DNA from: Fluviicola sp.
GTDB taxonomy: Bacteria > Bacteroidota > Bacteroidia > Flavobacteriales_D > Crocinitomicaceae
Reading direction: 5' to 3'
Assembly (NCBI GenBank): GCA_002734065.2
Contig: NVXU02000001.1
Coordinates: 1-36,974 of the forward strand
Length of the DNA stretch: 36,974 nt
How positions within the stretch are numbered: position 1 is the first letter of the stretch; each line of letters starts with the position of its first letter. This document shows, in pieces, positions 25,474 to 34,042 of this stretch. The position numbers and the translations under genes were made by a program. The notes beneath the pieces were generated by a model that was not told the origin of the DNA, searched no databases, and saw only the letters and a program-made list of their open reading frames with translations.

Positions 25474-27729
25474 CAATTTAAATGACGTTGCCCCAACACT
25501 TACTTTCACTTTTGCAACTTCTTTATTGAAACGGTCTATCACAATGGATGCTTCTTCTCTGTTGAGATATTTTCCTGCGAGAACACTGATTTCGGCTTTT
25601 AAAGCCTTGAGAATGGAGGCAGTTCGATAGGCACTTAAAATATCATTCTTCGATAAGTGGTACTTCTGCATTGTTGATGAAATAGACGATTCAGAGCTTT
25701 GCAAGTTTGACTTAACAGGGTCGGTGTAAGAATTAACCTCCAATTCAATGGCTCTACCCATGCGAATAAAGATTTCGGATTTTCTTAAACGAACAAAGGA
25801 AGAATCGCTTTTTGGAGTAGAATTGGGGTAACTATTCAATTCTTGTGGCTTTGCATTCTTAACAGTCTGCGTTCCGTTCCATTTTCCAATTCCTTGACCT
25901 CTTGCGATGACAGAAAACGAGACTTTTTTGTCTAACATTCCTTCAAAAAAGACTCGAATGGCAACGCTGTCCTCATCGGTGAATAATTCCCGCGGTAAAT
26001 CCCATTTATCGGATGCAAAAACATCTTCCAAGGCTAAATTAATTCTTGCGTTGTAATTTGGCTCAGCATCCATCACGTTGATGTGTAACATCACTTCATC
26101 GGCAGATTTTGACAGCGATGATTCTGGAATTGCAATCAATCGAACCTCAAAATCTTCTACCTTTTCACTTGCAGGGAACTTAAATTCTTGTGTCAGAATA
26201 TCAAAAGTTGTCGAATCTTCAAAAACAAAAAGTCCGTCTTCTTCCTCGAAAGTTGCCCAACGATAGCCCATTAATTGCTTATAAATGTCCAGTTTCCGTT
26301 GATAAACTGCCATTAAGTCAATGGCCTGTGCTTTTTGCGTTTCCAATTCTTTGATTTTGCGTTTGTACCTGTCAAACAGGTTGTACAAACCAACGATAGT
26401 GTTTTGTAATTTCTTTCTCTCCGATCTACTTGAGTTTGTTGTTGGCGTTCCGTCAAAAGAACCTGCACCGGCTTTAATTGCTTTTCTTTTTGACTTTTTG
26501 ACCTTTCTTGACGGCTTTTTAGAGGTTGTAATTGGAGAATAACCGAGGTCAGAATATTCTTTCTCGCGTTTTTCAATTTTTAATTCTGTCGCATCTTTTT
26601 TCTTATCGTTGTAATCAATCCAATGGTCAAATCCCTTTTTGCCGTAAACCATTTCGTTCAATTTGGCAATTTTATTGTGCTCCAAGTCATTGATAATAGA
26701 CTGAAAAGTGGTTCCTTCAGAAAAGGTTGAGTCTGGAGAAAGAAAACGTGTGTCTTTTGCTCCAAAAAGATGATAACTCAGTCCATTTTTTTCAATTACG
26801 ACCGTTGTTTGCTTCTCTGAGTTATATCCCCAGACATCAAAGTGGAGGTTGGTCATTCTGTTGTTGCCAACTGTTTTAAAATCATTGATAGAGTAGCGCA
26901 TTGGCTCCAATTCTTTCTTGATTTTTCTCTTGACCTCGGTTTTTTCAATGACCAATTGGTAAGGAAACAAGCCAACTGCTTTTGGCAAACCTTTGTTCCA
27001 TCTTCCTCGCTCGTCCTTTTCACGTTCTTCTAGAAGACCCGTTGTAGAACTTCCGTCACCAGCAGCAACAAGAACATTTTCAAAAGAATCTGCTTTTCCG
27101 CCCAGTGCTCTGAAAATTTCGTAGGCACGTGTTTTTACGTACTCATTTACGGCAAAATTGATGGCGTTTAGTGTTTTTAGCTCATCTTCAATGCTCGGTA
27201 AACGCAAAGATTCGATCAACATTTTTTTATCATCAAATGTCAAACTTGGGTTCATGAGGTTTTGCATCTTTGCAATAGCTTGCGTTTTGCCATCTACCTT
27301 TTTCAGAACAGAAAAGGGCAACTTCTTCACCAATAATTGCTGATAAACCTCATATTCATTCTTGTACTGTTGTAAGTCATCAGATCTCTTGGCAAGAAGC
27401 ACTTGATTCAATTCCCAAATAGCCATTTTGTTGGCAGCTTCGGCAATTAGACCTTTGGATGATTTTGCAATTTCCCCTTTTCTAATGACCAATAATTCTG
27501 GATTGTTGATGATGAGTATTTCAACTGAATCAAAGTTCACTTTCTGATTGGGAAATCTAATATCCGGTCCTTGATAGTCAAAATATCGTCCAAAATTGTT
27601 GTTTAAAATAGGACTCTTTTTTACAATGTGATACAAGTAGGCTCTTTCTTCGGGGTTCAATCCTTCGTTGATTTGCGCATTGTAACAAAATGGAATCAGT
27701 AATAATAAGAGAAAGTAAATTGTCTTCAT
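25459..27729 (-). CDS. Large exported protein of unknown function
   Basis: The product is 756 aa. A signal peptide (MKTIYFLLLLLIPFCYNAQ) is followed by a helical N-terminal half, a very basic low-complexity linker (about 405-435, SKKPSRKVKKSKRKAIKAG), a coiled-coil-like segment (RYKRKIKELETQKAQAIDLMAVYQ within about 460-490), and a beta-rich C-terminal part. I recognise no domain and no type IX C-terminal signal. It is monocistronic, and its last codons overlap the convergent ATPase gene by 15 bases. The intact frame over more than 2 kb makes the gene itself secure. Confidence 0.75.
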   Translation of the reverse strand: MKTIYFLLLLLIPFCYNAQINEGLNPEERAYLYHIVKKSPILNNNFGRYFDYQGPDIRFPNQKVNFDSVEILIINNPELLVIRKGEIAKSSKGLIAEAANKMAIWELNQVLLAKRSDDLQQYKNEYEVYQQLLVKKLPFSVLKKVDGKTQAIAKMQNLMNPSLTFDDKKMLIESLRLPSIEDELKTLNAINFAVNEYVKTRAYEIFRALGGKADSFENVLVAAGDGSSTTGLLEEREKDERGRWNKGLPKAVGLFPYQLVIEKTEVKRKIKKELEPMRYSINDFKTVGNNRMTNLHFDVWGYNSEKQTTVVIEKNGLSYHLFGAKDTRFLSPDSTFSEGTTFQSIINDLEHNKIAKLNEMVYGKKGFDHWIDYNDKKKDATELKIEKREKEYSDLGYSPITTSKKPSRKVKKSKRKAIKAGAGSFDGTPTTNSSRSERKKLQNTIVGLYNLFDRYKRKIKELETQKAQAIDLMAVYQRKLDIYKQLMGYRWATFEEEDGLFVFEDSTTFDILTQEFKFPASEKVEDFEVRLIAIPESSLSKSADEVMLHINVMDAEPNYNARINLALEDVFASDKWDLPRELFTDEDSVAIRVFFEGMLDKKVSFSVIARGQGIGKWNGTQTVKNAKPQELNSYPNSTPKSDSSFVRLRKSEIFIRMGRAIELEVNSYTDPVKSNLQSSESSISSTMQKYHLSKNDILSAYRTASILKALKAEISVLAGKYLNREEASIVIDRFNKEVAKVKVSVGATSFKLSVLK

Positions 27730-28095
27730 AAAATCAACGTTGCTTTAGATATAACAAGAATTCTTACGAATGTAACACCAAAAACCTATCCAAATGAAAG
27801 ATTTGCTAATAATTAATTAACAATGCCTTTTTAGTAGAGTAAACGTGTTAAGATAATAGTACTGATTATTGTCTTTAGCCTTTAGCCTTTAGCAATTGGC
27901 TTTTAGCTTGGTTTAGCTTCGGAATCATGCTGTCTTCTTTATGAAATTGTCAGTAAAATTTCGTTTTTCAGAGAATAAAGTAAAGCGGCTCTTTTTTCTA
28001 TCAAGCCAAGCTAAAAGCTAAAAGCCAATTGCTAAAGGCTATAAATAGGAAGTAGATTTAATAATTTGAATACTCTATTTTTGCTCTTCTGCAAC
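27730..28095. other. Gene-free stretch with a large inverted repeat
   Basis: I find no gene here. The main feature is an inverted repeat: a 28-base arm at 27884-27911 (TTTAGCAATTGGCTTTTAGC) matches the reverse complement of the 35-base arm at 28006-28040, apart from an extra AGCTAAA in the latter. The 94 bases between are unstructured to the eye. The rest is AT-rich sequence upstream of the 756-aa gene with no exact promoter. Confidence 0.7.
27884..28040. repeat. Inverted repeat, 28/35-base arms, 94-base interval
   Basis: The left arm (27884-27911) runs AGCCTTTAGCAATTGGC and on to AGCTTGG. The right arm (28006-28040) begins CCAAGCTAAAAGC and ends CAATTGCTAAAGGCT. Pairing is perfect except for a 7-base insertion in the right arm. 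It could be a miniature element, or two repeats in opposite orientation. Confidence 0.8.
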
Positions 28096-28130
28096 AAAAA
28101 AAGCCTTTCGAAACGAATCCGAAAGGCTTT
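28096..28130 (-). terminator. Rho-independent terminator of the type IX cargo gene
   Basis: On the minus strand the perfect 11-bp stem AAAGCCTTTCG / CGAAAGGCTTT with a 9-base loop is followed by a run of T (28102-28096). It starts 19 bases past the stop of the 28149-29177 gene. It is the clearest terminator in the window. Confidence 0.85.
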
Positions 28131-28148
28131 AAGTTTAAGTGTTAGATT

Positions 28149-29177
28149 TTATCTCTTCACGATGTTTTTAGAGGTCGCTCTATTATCATCAGTGATTCTT
28201 AAAATATACATTCCATTCTCTAAAGATGAAATATCAATAGGAGCGTTATTTATAACTTTAAAGTTAGAAACTTCTCGTCCGCTTTGATCAATAATTTGTC
28301 CAACTGCATTCGGTGAGAATTCTCCATTTATTTTTATTTCATTTTCTGCTGGGTTAGGATAAACTGTGAATTTCACTTCTTCCTTTTCAGCAATTGACAG
28401 AAAGTTAGTTGTTACGTAAGCAGAAAGAACCAATGAGAATTCGTTGATTACTGTCCCACCACCAACAGTTTGAATTGTGAGTTTGGTAATTGTAAAAATG
28501 GGAAGGTTAGTTGTATTTGAGTAATACTCGTATTGATTTCGAATAATCTCAAGGTCACCCAATGCTGTACCCGTAGCTACTGAAGTGTCAATGATGTTGT
28601 ATCGGATTACATTGGGTACAGTTACCGCACTGGGGAATAACATCGTTCCTTGACCGTCAATTGTTGAATAAACATTTCCAGTCATTGGAGAAGTTGTTGG
28701 GACTCCCAAAACATAACTCACTGTCCCCGCAAACAAATCAGTTGACGTTGATCCTAATGCAAATGGATAAGTCACTACAACCTCGTTATCAGTTGAAAAG
28801 CTAGCAACGATATCACCCAAAGTTGCTTCGTTAAAAACAAAACCTTGTGAAGTTCTATCAGCAGCTGTAGATGTAAAATAAGAAGTCATAGAACTTTCTA
28901 CACTAATCGCTTTCACAGAGGTAGGAAAGTCTGCAGCATTTGGAGCAGTTGTTGCATCTAGGACAGATACCAACCTTGTTTGTCCTGTAATTCCAACTAA
29001 ATTAGAGTAATCCCATGTTACGCCTGAACCAGTAATTCCCGCATAATTTACGGTGAATGAGTCACAGAGGTACATGTTGGATGTTTCTCCGATAGTTGGC
29101 TCGTTTGCAGAGGTTAAACTTTGTGCGTTTCCTAGAAAGGAAAATGCCAATGTGGCTAAAAGTAATGTTCTTTTCAT
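28149..29177 (-). CDS. Secreted protein with type IX (type A) sorting domain
   Basis: The product is 342 aa. A signal peptide (MKRTLLLATLAFSFLGNAQ) is followed by a Ser/Thr-rich beta region with no named domain. The C-terminal sorting domain (about 265-342) has the diagnostic VYPNPAENEIKING start, then ISSLENGMYILRIT and a basic end (NIVKR). It should cross the outer membrane through the type IX machinery and be cut by PorU. I chose the ATG at 29177: a longer frame exists to 29222, but an exact promoter lies within that extension. A strong terminator follows. Confidence 0.88.
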   Translation of the reverse strand: MKRTLLLATLAFSFLGNAQSLTSANEPTIGETSNMYLCDSFTVNYAGITGSGVTWDYSNLVGITGQTRLVSVLDATTAPNAADFPTSVKAISVESSMTSYFTSTAADRTSQGFVFNEATLGDIVASFSTDNEVVVTYPFALGSTSTDLFAGTVSYVLGVPTTSPMTGNVYSTIDGQGTMLFPSAVTVPNVIRYNIIDTSVATGTALGDLEIIRNQYEYYSNTTNLPIFTITKLTIQTVGGGTVINEFSLVLSAYVTTNFLSIAEKEEVKFTVYPNPAENEIKINGEFSPNAVGQIIDQSGREVSNFKVINNAPIDISSLENGMYILRITDDNRATSKNIVKR

Positions 29178-29191
29178 TTTTTTTGTTTTGT

Positions 29192-29222
29192 CAAACTTAC
29201 TCATTTCAACTGATTTAGTCAA
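29192..29222 (-). promoter_or_regulatory. Promoter of the type IX cargo gene
   Basis: On the minus strand TTG (29222-29220), a 20-base spacer and TAAGTTTG (29199-29192) match the Bacteroidota sigma-ABfr consensus fully. The box lies 14 bases before the ATG at 29177 and settles the start choice. Confidence 0.75.
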
Positions 29223-29234
29223 AATTTTAAGTTT

Positions 29235-29266
29235 TTGCGTTAGTTTACGTCAAACAACTATATTTG
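29235..29266 (+). promoter_or_regulatory. Promoter of the MMPL/RND exporter gene
   Basis: TTG (29235-29237), a 21-base spacer and TATATTTG (29259-29266) match the consensus, 28 bases before the ATG at 29295. It is back to back with the cargo promoter; the two -33 boxes are only 12 bases apart. Confidence 0.75.
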
Positions 29267-29294
29267 ACAATTATCTAACGAAAGAAGTCAACAA

Positions 29295-31568
29295 ATGGTT
29301 GGAGAAATACGGTTTAAAAAAAGTATTTGGATTGTTTTAACAGTTTTAATAGGGTTTACAGCCTTTTTAGGCTACGAAATAACAACGTTAAAGTTCGATT
29401 ATGATTTCGAGAAATTTTTCCCTGTCAATGACGAAGAAACAGATTTTTTCTTTGCTCACAGAGAAATGTTTACGTCAGATAATGACTTTTTACTGATCGC
29501 TGTAGAGAATAATTCAGGAGTATTTGAAGTTCCTTTTCTGAAAAAAGTTGAAAAATTCACAGAAAAATTAGAGAAAGTAGAAGACGTTAAGTACGTCACT
29601 TCTATTTCCAATTTAGATGAGCATTTTGTCTATCAGAATGGAACATCAAGTTCAAAACCTTACTTCGATTTCAATGATTTTGATGCAAAACGTGATTCTG
29701 CAAGAGTTTTTAAGAATGAAGAACTAATAAACACCTTGGTCGCAGAGGATGGTAAGTCCATCTGTATCTTTATCCGACACACTGATTACATTTCAAAAAA
29801 GAGGAGCGATGCATTGATTAATAATGTCAATGACGTGATTAGCAACTTTGATTTTGAGATTACGAGAGTTGCAGGTAGAACGGTTGGACAACAGTATTAT
29901 ATTGAAAAAATGACCTTCGAAATGGCTTTATTCGTTGGGTTGAGCGCGTTTTTGATTGTTTTCTTCCTTTTTGTGGCATTTCGCTCTGTTTGGGGAGTCT
30001 TAATTCCACAAATTATCATTTTTTCATCCATGATTTGGGTTGTTGGGGGAATGGGGCTTTTTAATGAACCCATGAACATCGTTTTGTCCACCTTGCCCTC
30101 CATTATGTTTGTTGTTGCGATGTCAGATGTCATTCATTTGGTGTCTCGTTACTTGGACGCTTTGCGGGTAGAAGAAAAAGTCTATGATGCAATAATGGTT
30201 GCTGTTCGGGAAGTTGGTTTGGCAACATTTCTGACTTCCATAACTACTGCCATTGGTTTTTTCTCTCTTTCTTTTGTCAACGTGCAGCCCATTCAGGCAT
30301 TTGGCGTTGTGATGGGATTTGGCGTTTTAATCGCTTTTGTGCTCACATTTGTGACGTTACCAGTGCTTTTCTACCTTTTCCCAGGTCCAAAATATGTCAG
30401 AAAGTCGAAAAAAGAGCATTTTTGGATGAAATACCTTGTCCGTGGATTTTCTGCGGTTATTAGAAGGAGAAAACGCATTATTTACGTGACCATCGGAGTT
30501 GTAATTATCAGTATAATAGGAATGTCGCAACTTAAAAGCAATAATTTCTTAATGGACGACCTTCGAGAAACGGAACCTTTAAAGGTTGATTTCAACTTCT
30601 TAGACGATCATTACGGAGGAATTAGACCTTTCGAATTGGCGGTGATTATTCAAGATTCTTCGCTGAATGTTTGGGACAAAGATGTTTTAAAAACGATTGA
30701 TTCTGTCGAGAATTATTTGGAGAATGACTACGGAGTGAATATCAAAAATTCCTTGGTGAAAATGCTCAAGGTGATGAACCGTTCTTCGCATTCTGGCTTA
30801 AAAGAGTACTACAAACTGCCCAAAAAGAGCAGAAAAATTAGAGGTCACAGAAAAGCATTGCGATTGATACAAAAAGGAGCATTTATCAAAACTTTTGTTG
30901 ATTCTAACGAAATGCGCACACGAATAAACGGAACTATTCCCGATTTAGGAAACTCTGTGGTGTTTGAGAAGAATGAGAAATTGCAAGAATATTTGAATTC
31001 GATACATTTAAAGGATAAAATTAAGTTTCAGGTCACAGGAACGGCTCATTTAATCGACAAAAACCTTAAATACATGTCAACCAGTTTGATTAAAGGCTTG
31101 GCGGTTTCTATTTTGATTGTTGCATTGATTATTGGCTTCATTTACCGTTCTGCGACTATTCTAGTGATTAGCATTGTCACGAATTTAATTCCATTGCTCT
31201 TTATCGCAGGAGTAATGGGCTATTTGGGCATCGATTTAAAAACAAGCACCTCTATTGTTTTTACCATTGCTTTTGGAATTGCCGTTGATGATACCATTCA
31301 CTTTCTGGGGAAATTCAAGTACGAATTAATGAAAGGGAAAAGTAAAGTTTACGCTTTAAAGCGGACTTATTTAACCACCGGAAAAGCAATGATTCTCACT
31401 ACCTTGATTCTTTGCGCAGGATTCTTACTGCTTGTTTTCTCAAGCTTTTTAGGAACGTTTAACATGGGCTTATTACTTTGTATCACTCTGTTTGTAGCGT
31501 TAATCGCAGACATTACGATTTTACCTGTGTTGTTACTGTTTTTGTATAAACCGAAGAAGAAGAAATAG
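29295..31568 (+). CDS. RND superfamily transporter, MMPL (HAE3-like)
   Basis: The product is 757 aa. A first membrane helix (about 9-28) is followed by a large periplasmic loop beginning LKFDYDFEKFFPVNDEETDFF, five helices (about 200-370), a cytoplasmic basic link and helix (RRRKRIIYVTIGVVIISIIG), a second large loop (about 415-600) and a final helix bundle. The twofold plan is that of RND exporters of half the AcrB length. The proton-relay region of the second half shows IAFGIAVDDTIHFLGKF; in the first half it is MFVVAMSDVIHLVSRY. Relatives move lipids or hydrophobic compounds; the substrate is unknown. No membrane-fusion or TolC-type partner is adjacent. Confidence 0.88.
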   Translation: MVGEIRFKKSIWIVLTVLIGFTAFLGYEITTLKFDYDFEKFFPVNDEETDFFFAHREMFTSDNDFLLIAVENNSGVFEVPFLKKVEKFTEKLEKVEDVKYVTSISNLDEHFVYQNGTSSSKPYFDFNDFDAKRDSARVFKNEELINTLVAEDGKSICIFIRHTDYISKKRSDALINNVNDVISNFDFEITRVAGRTVGQQYYIEKMTFEMALFVGLSAFLIVFFLFVAFRSVWGVLIPQIIIFSSMIWVVGGMGLFNEPMNIVLSTLPSIMFVVAMSDVIHLVSRYLDALRVEEKVYDAIMVAVREVGLATFLTSITTAIGFFSLSFVNVQPIQAFGVVMGFGVLIAFVLTFVTLPVLFYLFPGPKYVRKSKKEHFWMKYLVRGFSAVIRRRKRIIYVTIGVVIISIIGMSQLKSNNFLMDDLRETEPLKVDFNFLDDHYGGIRPFELAVIIQDSSLNVWDKDVLKTIDSVENYLENDYGVNIKNSLVKMLKVMNRSSHSGLKEYYKLPKKSRKIRGHRKALRLIQKGAFIKTFVDSNEMRTRINGTIPDLGNSVVFEKNEKLQEYLNSIHLKDKIKFQVTGTAHLIDKNLKYMSTSLIKGLAVSILIVALIIGFIYRSATILVISIVTNLIPLLFIAGVMGYLGIDLKTSTSIVFTIAFGIAVDDTIHFLGKFKYELMKGKSKVYALKRTYLTTGKAMILTTLILCAGFLLLVFSSFLGTFNMGLLLCITLFVALIADITILPVLLLFLYKPKKKK

Positions 31569-31769
31569 GAGCATTTGAGTTTTAGAGCATTCGAGTTTTA
31601 GACATACCTCCTTCTATAACCAATAATCCATATCTCGACAAGCTCGATAACCGCAATTCTAACAAGAATTGGTTACTGAGCTTGTCGAGGTACTACTTCC
31701 ACTCATCGCTGGTTGCCGAGCGCCAGCCGAGGTACACTCATAACTCATCACTTAACAACAGCCTACTTC
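31569..31769. repeat. REP-like composite repeat, copy 5, with a long hairpin
   Basis: The segment contains TTTTAGAGCATTCGAG-type units (31569-31605). A long hairpin follows, with left arm 31634-31660 and right arm 31665-31689 around an AACA loop; both arms carry CTCGACAAGCTC on opposite strands. Then come CTACTTC (31693-31699), GGTTGCCGAGCGCCAGCCGAGG (about 31713-31734) and a diverged core CTTAACAACAGCCTACTTC (31751-31769). Unlike the other copies, this one does not sit at a stop codon. No gene is seen in the 241-base gap. Confidence 0.78.
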
Positions 31770-31809
31770 TAACAAATTATACCTATTTTTAGCCACTTAA
31801 TTACTGAAA

Positions 31810-33276
31810 ATGACTTCAAAACAAAAATCTCCTTCTTTTTTGTTGGCTTTTGTGCCAATTTTAGTGCTGATTGTGTTGCTTATTCTCAATTTTCTAATTT
31901 TCGAAGACGCAACAGGCGGACCCAATCAAATCGCGTTAATTCTTGCAGCAATGACAGCTGTGATAGTTGCTATACCATTGGGTTACAAGTGGGAGCAACT
32001 GCAAAAAGGAATCGTCGATAGCATAACTTCAGCCTTACCAGCCATCTTAATTTTACTACTCATTGGCGCTCTTGCAGGAACATGGATGATGTCCGGTATT
32101 GTTCCAACGATGATTTATTACGGCTTAGAGATTCTCAATCCAACCATCTTTTTAGTTGCGGCTTGTATAGTGAGTGCAATTGTTGCATTGGCAACAGGTT
32201 CTTCGTGGACAACCGTTGCAACCGTCGGCGTTGCACTAATCGGAATTGGAACAGCCTTAGGCATTGGACAAGGCATGGTAGCAGGGGCTATTATTTCAGG
32301 CGCTTATTTTGGAGACAAAATGTCACCGCTTTCTGATACAACCAATCTTGCTCCAGCAATGGCAGGGACAGATTTAGTCACGCATATTCGATACATGGCT
32401 TTAACAACAGTTCCTTCTATATTAATCACCTTGGCCATCTTTTTAATTCTTGGTTTCACGATTGACACGAAAGAATCGAGCGAAGGAGTAGGGGCAATGA
32501 TGGAAGCTATCAGTTCAAAATATTATGTTTCGCCAGTTTTGTTTATCGTTCCTGCGATTGTGGTTTTTTTAATCATAAAGAAGGTAAGTGCTCTCCCTGC
32601 ATTGTTTATTGGGACAATTCTCGGAGCAGTTGCAGCCATTATTTTTCAACCTGATGTAGTGAAGGAAATTGCTGGAGAAAGTTCCAATTACTTTATTTCT
32701 TCGTACAAAGCTTCTATGAAATCAATGTCAATGAGTACTTCCGTTGACGCAGGAATGAATGAGGTCAACAAACTTTTAGGAACGAAAGGAATGGCAGGAA
32801 TGTTGAATACTATTTGGCTCATCGTTTGTGCCATGTGTTTTGGAGGAGTGATGGAAGCAGCAGGACTTTTGAGTAAAATAACCCACACCATTGTAAAGTT
32901 TGCAAAGTCCACAGGGTCATTGATAGCAACGACTGCAGGAACATGTGTGTTTTTCAATGCAACAGCTTCTGACCAATACTTAGCAATCGTTGTTCCTGGA
33001 AAAATGTTCGAAGATATCTACCCAGAACGAGGTTTAGCACCGGAGAATTTAAGTAGAACTTTAGAAGATGCAGGTACGGTAACTTCAGTCCTTTTCCCAT
33101 GGAATACGTGCGGTGCAACACAATCTTCAGTTCTTTCTGTCGCAGTCGGTGATTTTTGGATGTATTGCTTTTTTAATTTGATAAGCCCTATAATGACTAT
33201 AGTTTATGGTTACGCAGGGATTAAGATTAAGAAGATAGAGGTTAAAAATGACTCAACGCAAGAAATTAAAAATTAA
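31810..33276 (+). CDS. NhaC family Na+/H+ antiporter
   Basis: The product is 488 aa with about 11-12 membrane helices. Family signatures are ATGSSWTTVATVGVALIGIG (about 132-151) and GAYFGDKMSPLSDTTNLA (about 164-181), with a second re-entrant-like segment CVFFNATASDQYLAIVVPGK near 380. It exchanges cytoplasmic sodium for protons, or in some family members couples sodium to organic acids. The peroxidase gene starts 3 bases after its stop, so the two form an operon. The gene symbol nhaC is avoided because several paralogous subfamilies exist. Confidence 0.9.
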   Translation: MTSKQKSPSFLLAFVPILVLIVLLILNFLIFEDATGGPNQIALILAAMTAVIVAIPLGYKWEQLQKGIVDSITSALPAILILLLIGALAGTWMMSGIVPTMIYYGLEILNPTIFLVAACIVSAIVALATGSSWTTVATVGVALIGIGTALGIGQGMVAGAIISGAYFGDKMSPLSDTTNLAPAMAGTDLVTHIRYMALTTVPSILITLAIFLILGFTIDTKESSEGVGAMMEAISSKYYVSPVLFIVPAIVVFLIIKKVSALPALFIGTILGAVAAIIFQPDVVKEIAGESSNYFISSYKASMKSMSMSTSVDAGMNEVNKLLGTKGMAGMLNTIWLIVCAMCFGGVMEAAGLLSKITHTIVKFAKSTGSLIATTAGTCVFFNATASDQYLAIVVPGKMFEDIYPERGLAPENLSRTLEDAGTVTSVLFPWNTCGATQSSVLSVAVGDFWMYCFFNLISPIMTIVYGYAGIKIKKIEVKNDSTQEIKN

Positions 33277-33279
33277 AAT

Positions 33280-33837
33280 ATGAAATCAAAAATCATTTTA
33301 TTAATTAGTGTATTTGGACTAATTTCAGCGTCCTTTATTTCAAAAACTCAAGATATGAAAGAACCTATAGAATCAATTTACGACCTAAGCATTAATTCTC
33401 TAGATGGCACAGCAATAGACCTAAAAACATTAAAGGGAAAGAAAATCCTTTTTGTCAATGTAGCATCTAAATGTGGTTTTACTCCTCAATATGAAGGTCT
33501 CCAAAGCTTGCACGATCAATATGGCGATAAATTGAGCATTATTGGTGTTCCATGCAATCAATTTGGTGCTCAAGAACCTGGTTCAAGCACTGAAATCGCA
33601 TCCTTTTGTCAGAAAAATTACGGAGTTTCTTTTCAGATGACCGAGAAGATTGACGTAAAAGGCGACGACCAACATCCGCTTTATAGCTGGTTAACTAAAA
33701 AATCGTTGAACGGAAATCAAGACTCAGAAGTAAAATGGAATTTCCAAAAATACCTGCTAGACGAAGAAGGGAGATTAATTGATGTGTTTTCTTCAGATGT
33801 TAAGCCTTTGGATGAGAAAATAGTTTCTAAACTGTAG
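33280..33837 (+). CDS. Glutathione peroxidase-like thiol peroxidase, exported
   Basis: The product is 185 aa. An N-terminal hydrophobic segment (MKSKIILLISVFGLISASFI) suggests export or membrane anchoring. The catalytic tetrad is visible: Cys65 (NVASKCGFTPQY), Gln98 (NQFGAQEPG), and Trp153 and Asn154 (KWNFQKYL). Cys110 (ASFCQKNYGVSF) stands where the resolving cysteine of thioredoxin-dependent members is found, so it probably uses thioredoxin-like reductants rather than glutathione. It is co-transcribed with the NhaC antiporter. A link between ion and oxidative stress is possible but unproven. Confidence 0.9.
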   Translation: MKSKIILLISVFGLISASFISKTQDMKEPIESIYDLSINSLDGTAIDLKTLKGKKILFVNVASKCGFTPQYEGLQSLHDQYGDKLSIIGVPCNQFGAQEPGSSTEIASFCQKNYGVSFQMTEKIDVKGDDQHPLYSWLTKKSLNGNQDSEVKWNFQKYLLDEEGRLIDVFSSDVKPLDEKIVSKL

Positions 33838-33891
33838 ATAGAACTAATGAAAGGATAATTTCGATGCAAAAGCTAAATTTGTTGAGAGATT

Positions 33892-33921
33892 TTGAATCGG
33901 TAAAGAGTTTGATTATATTTG
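33892..33921 (+). promoter_or_regulatory. Promoter upstream of the small membrane-protein gene
   Basis: TTG (33892-33894), a 19-base spacer and TATATTTG (33914-33921) match the consensus fully. Transcription would start near 33928, leaving an unusually long leader of about 115 nt before the ATG at 34043. Confidence 0.6.
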
Positions 33922-33929
33922 GTGAGCTA

Positions 33930-34001
33930 GTTTACTTTTGAGATTAGTTAAAGTGAAACAATCGAAGTAAACGTAAGGCGAATAAAGTGCATTGGTGCAC
34001 T
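33930..34001 (+). promoter_or_regulatory. Structured leader: two inverted repeats ahead of 34043
   Basis: GTTTACTT (33930-33937) pairs with AAGTAAAC (33965-33972). Then AGTGCA-TTGG-TGCACT (33986-34001) forms a perfect 6-bp hairpin. Both lie between the predicted transcription start and the ATG. They could be an RNA structure or DNA recombination sites; the sequence does not decide. Confidence 0.5.
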
Positions 34002-34042
34002 ATATTGAATTGTTATCTATAACCTAACCCAGAATTCAAATT

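Noticed and set aside
26321-26542. Short frames on the opposite strand of the 756-aa gene (also 26842, 27158)
   Set aside because: They are shadows of the basic linker and helical parts, without start signals or conserved features.
29178-29222. N-terminal extension of the type IX cargo protein
   Set aside because: A full-consensus promoter lies inside it, and the ATG at 29177 opens a clean signal peptide.
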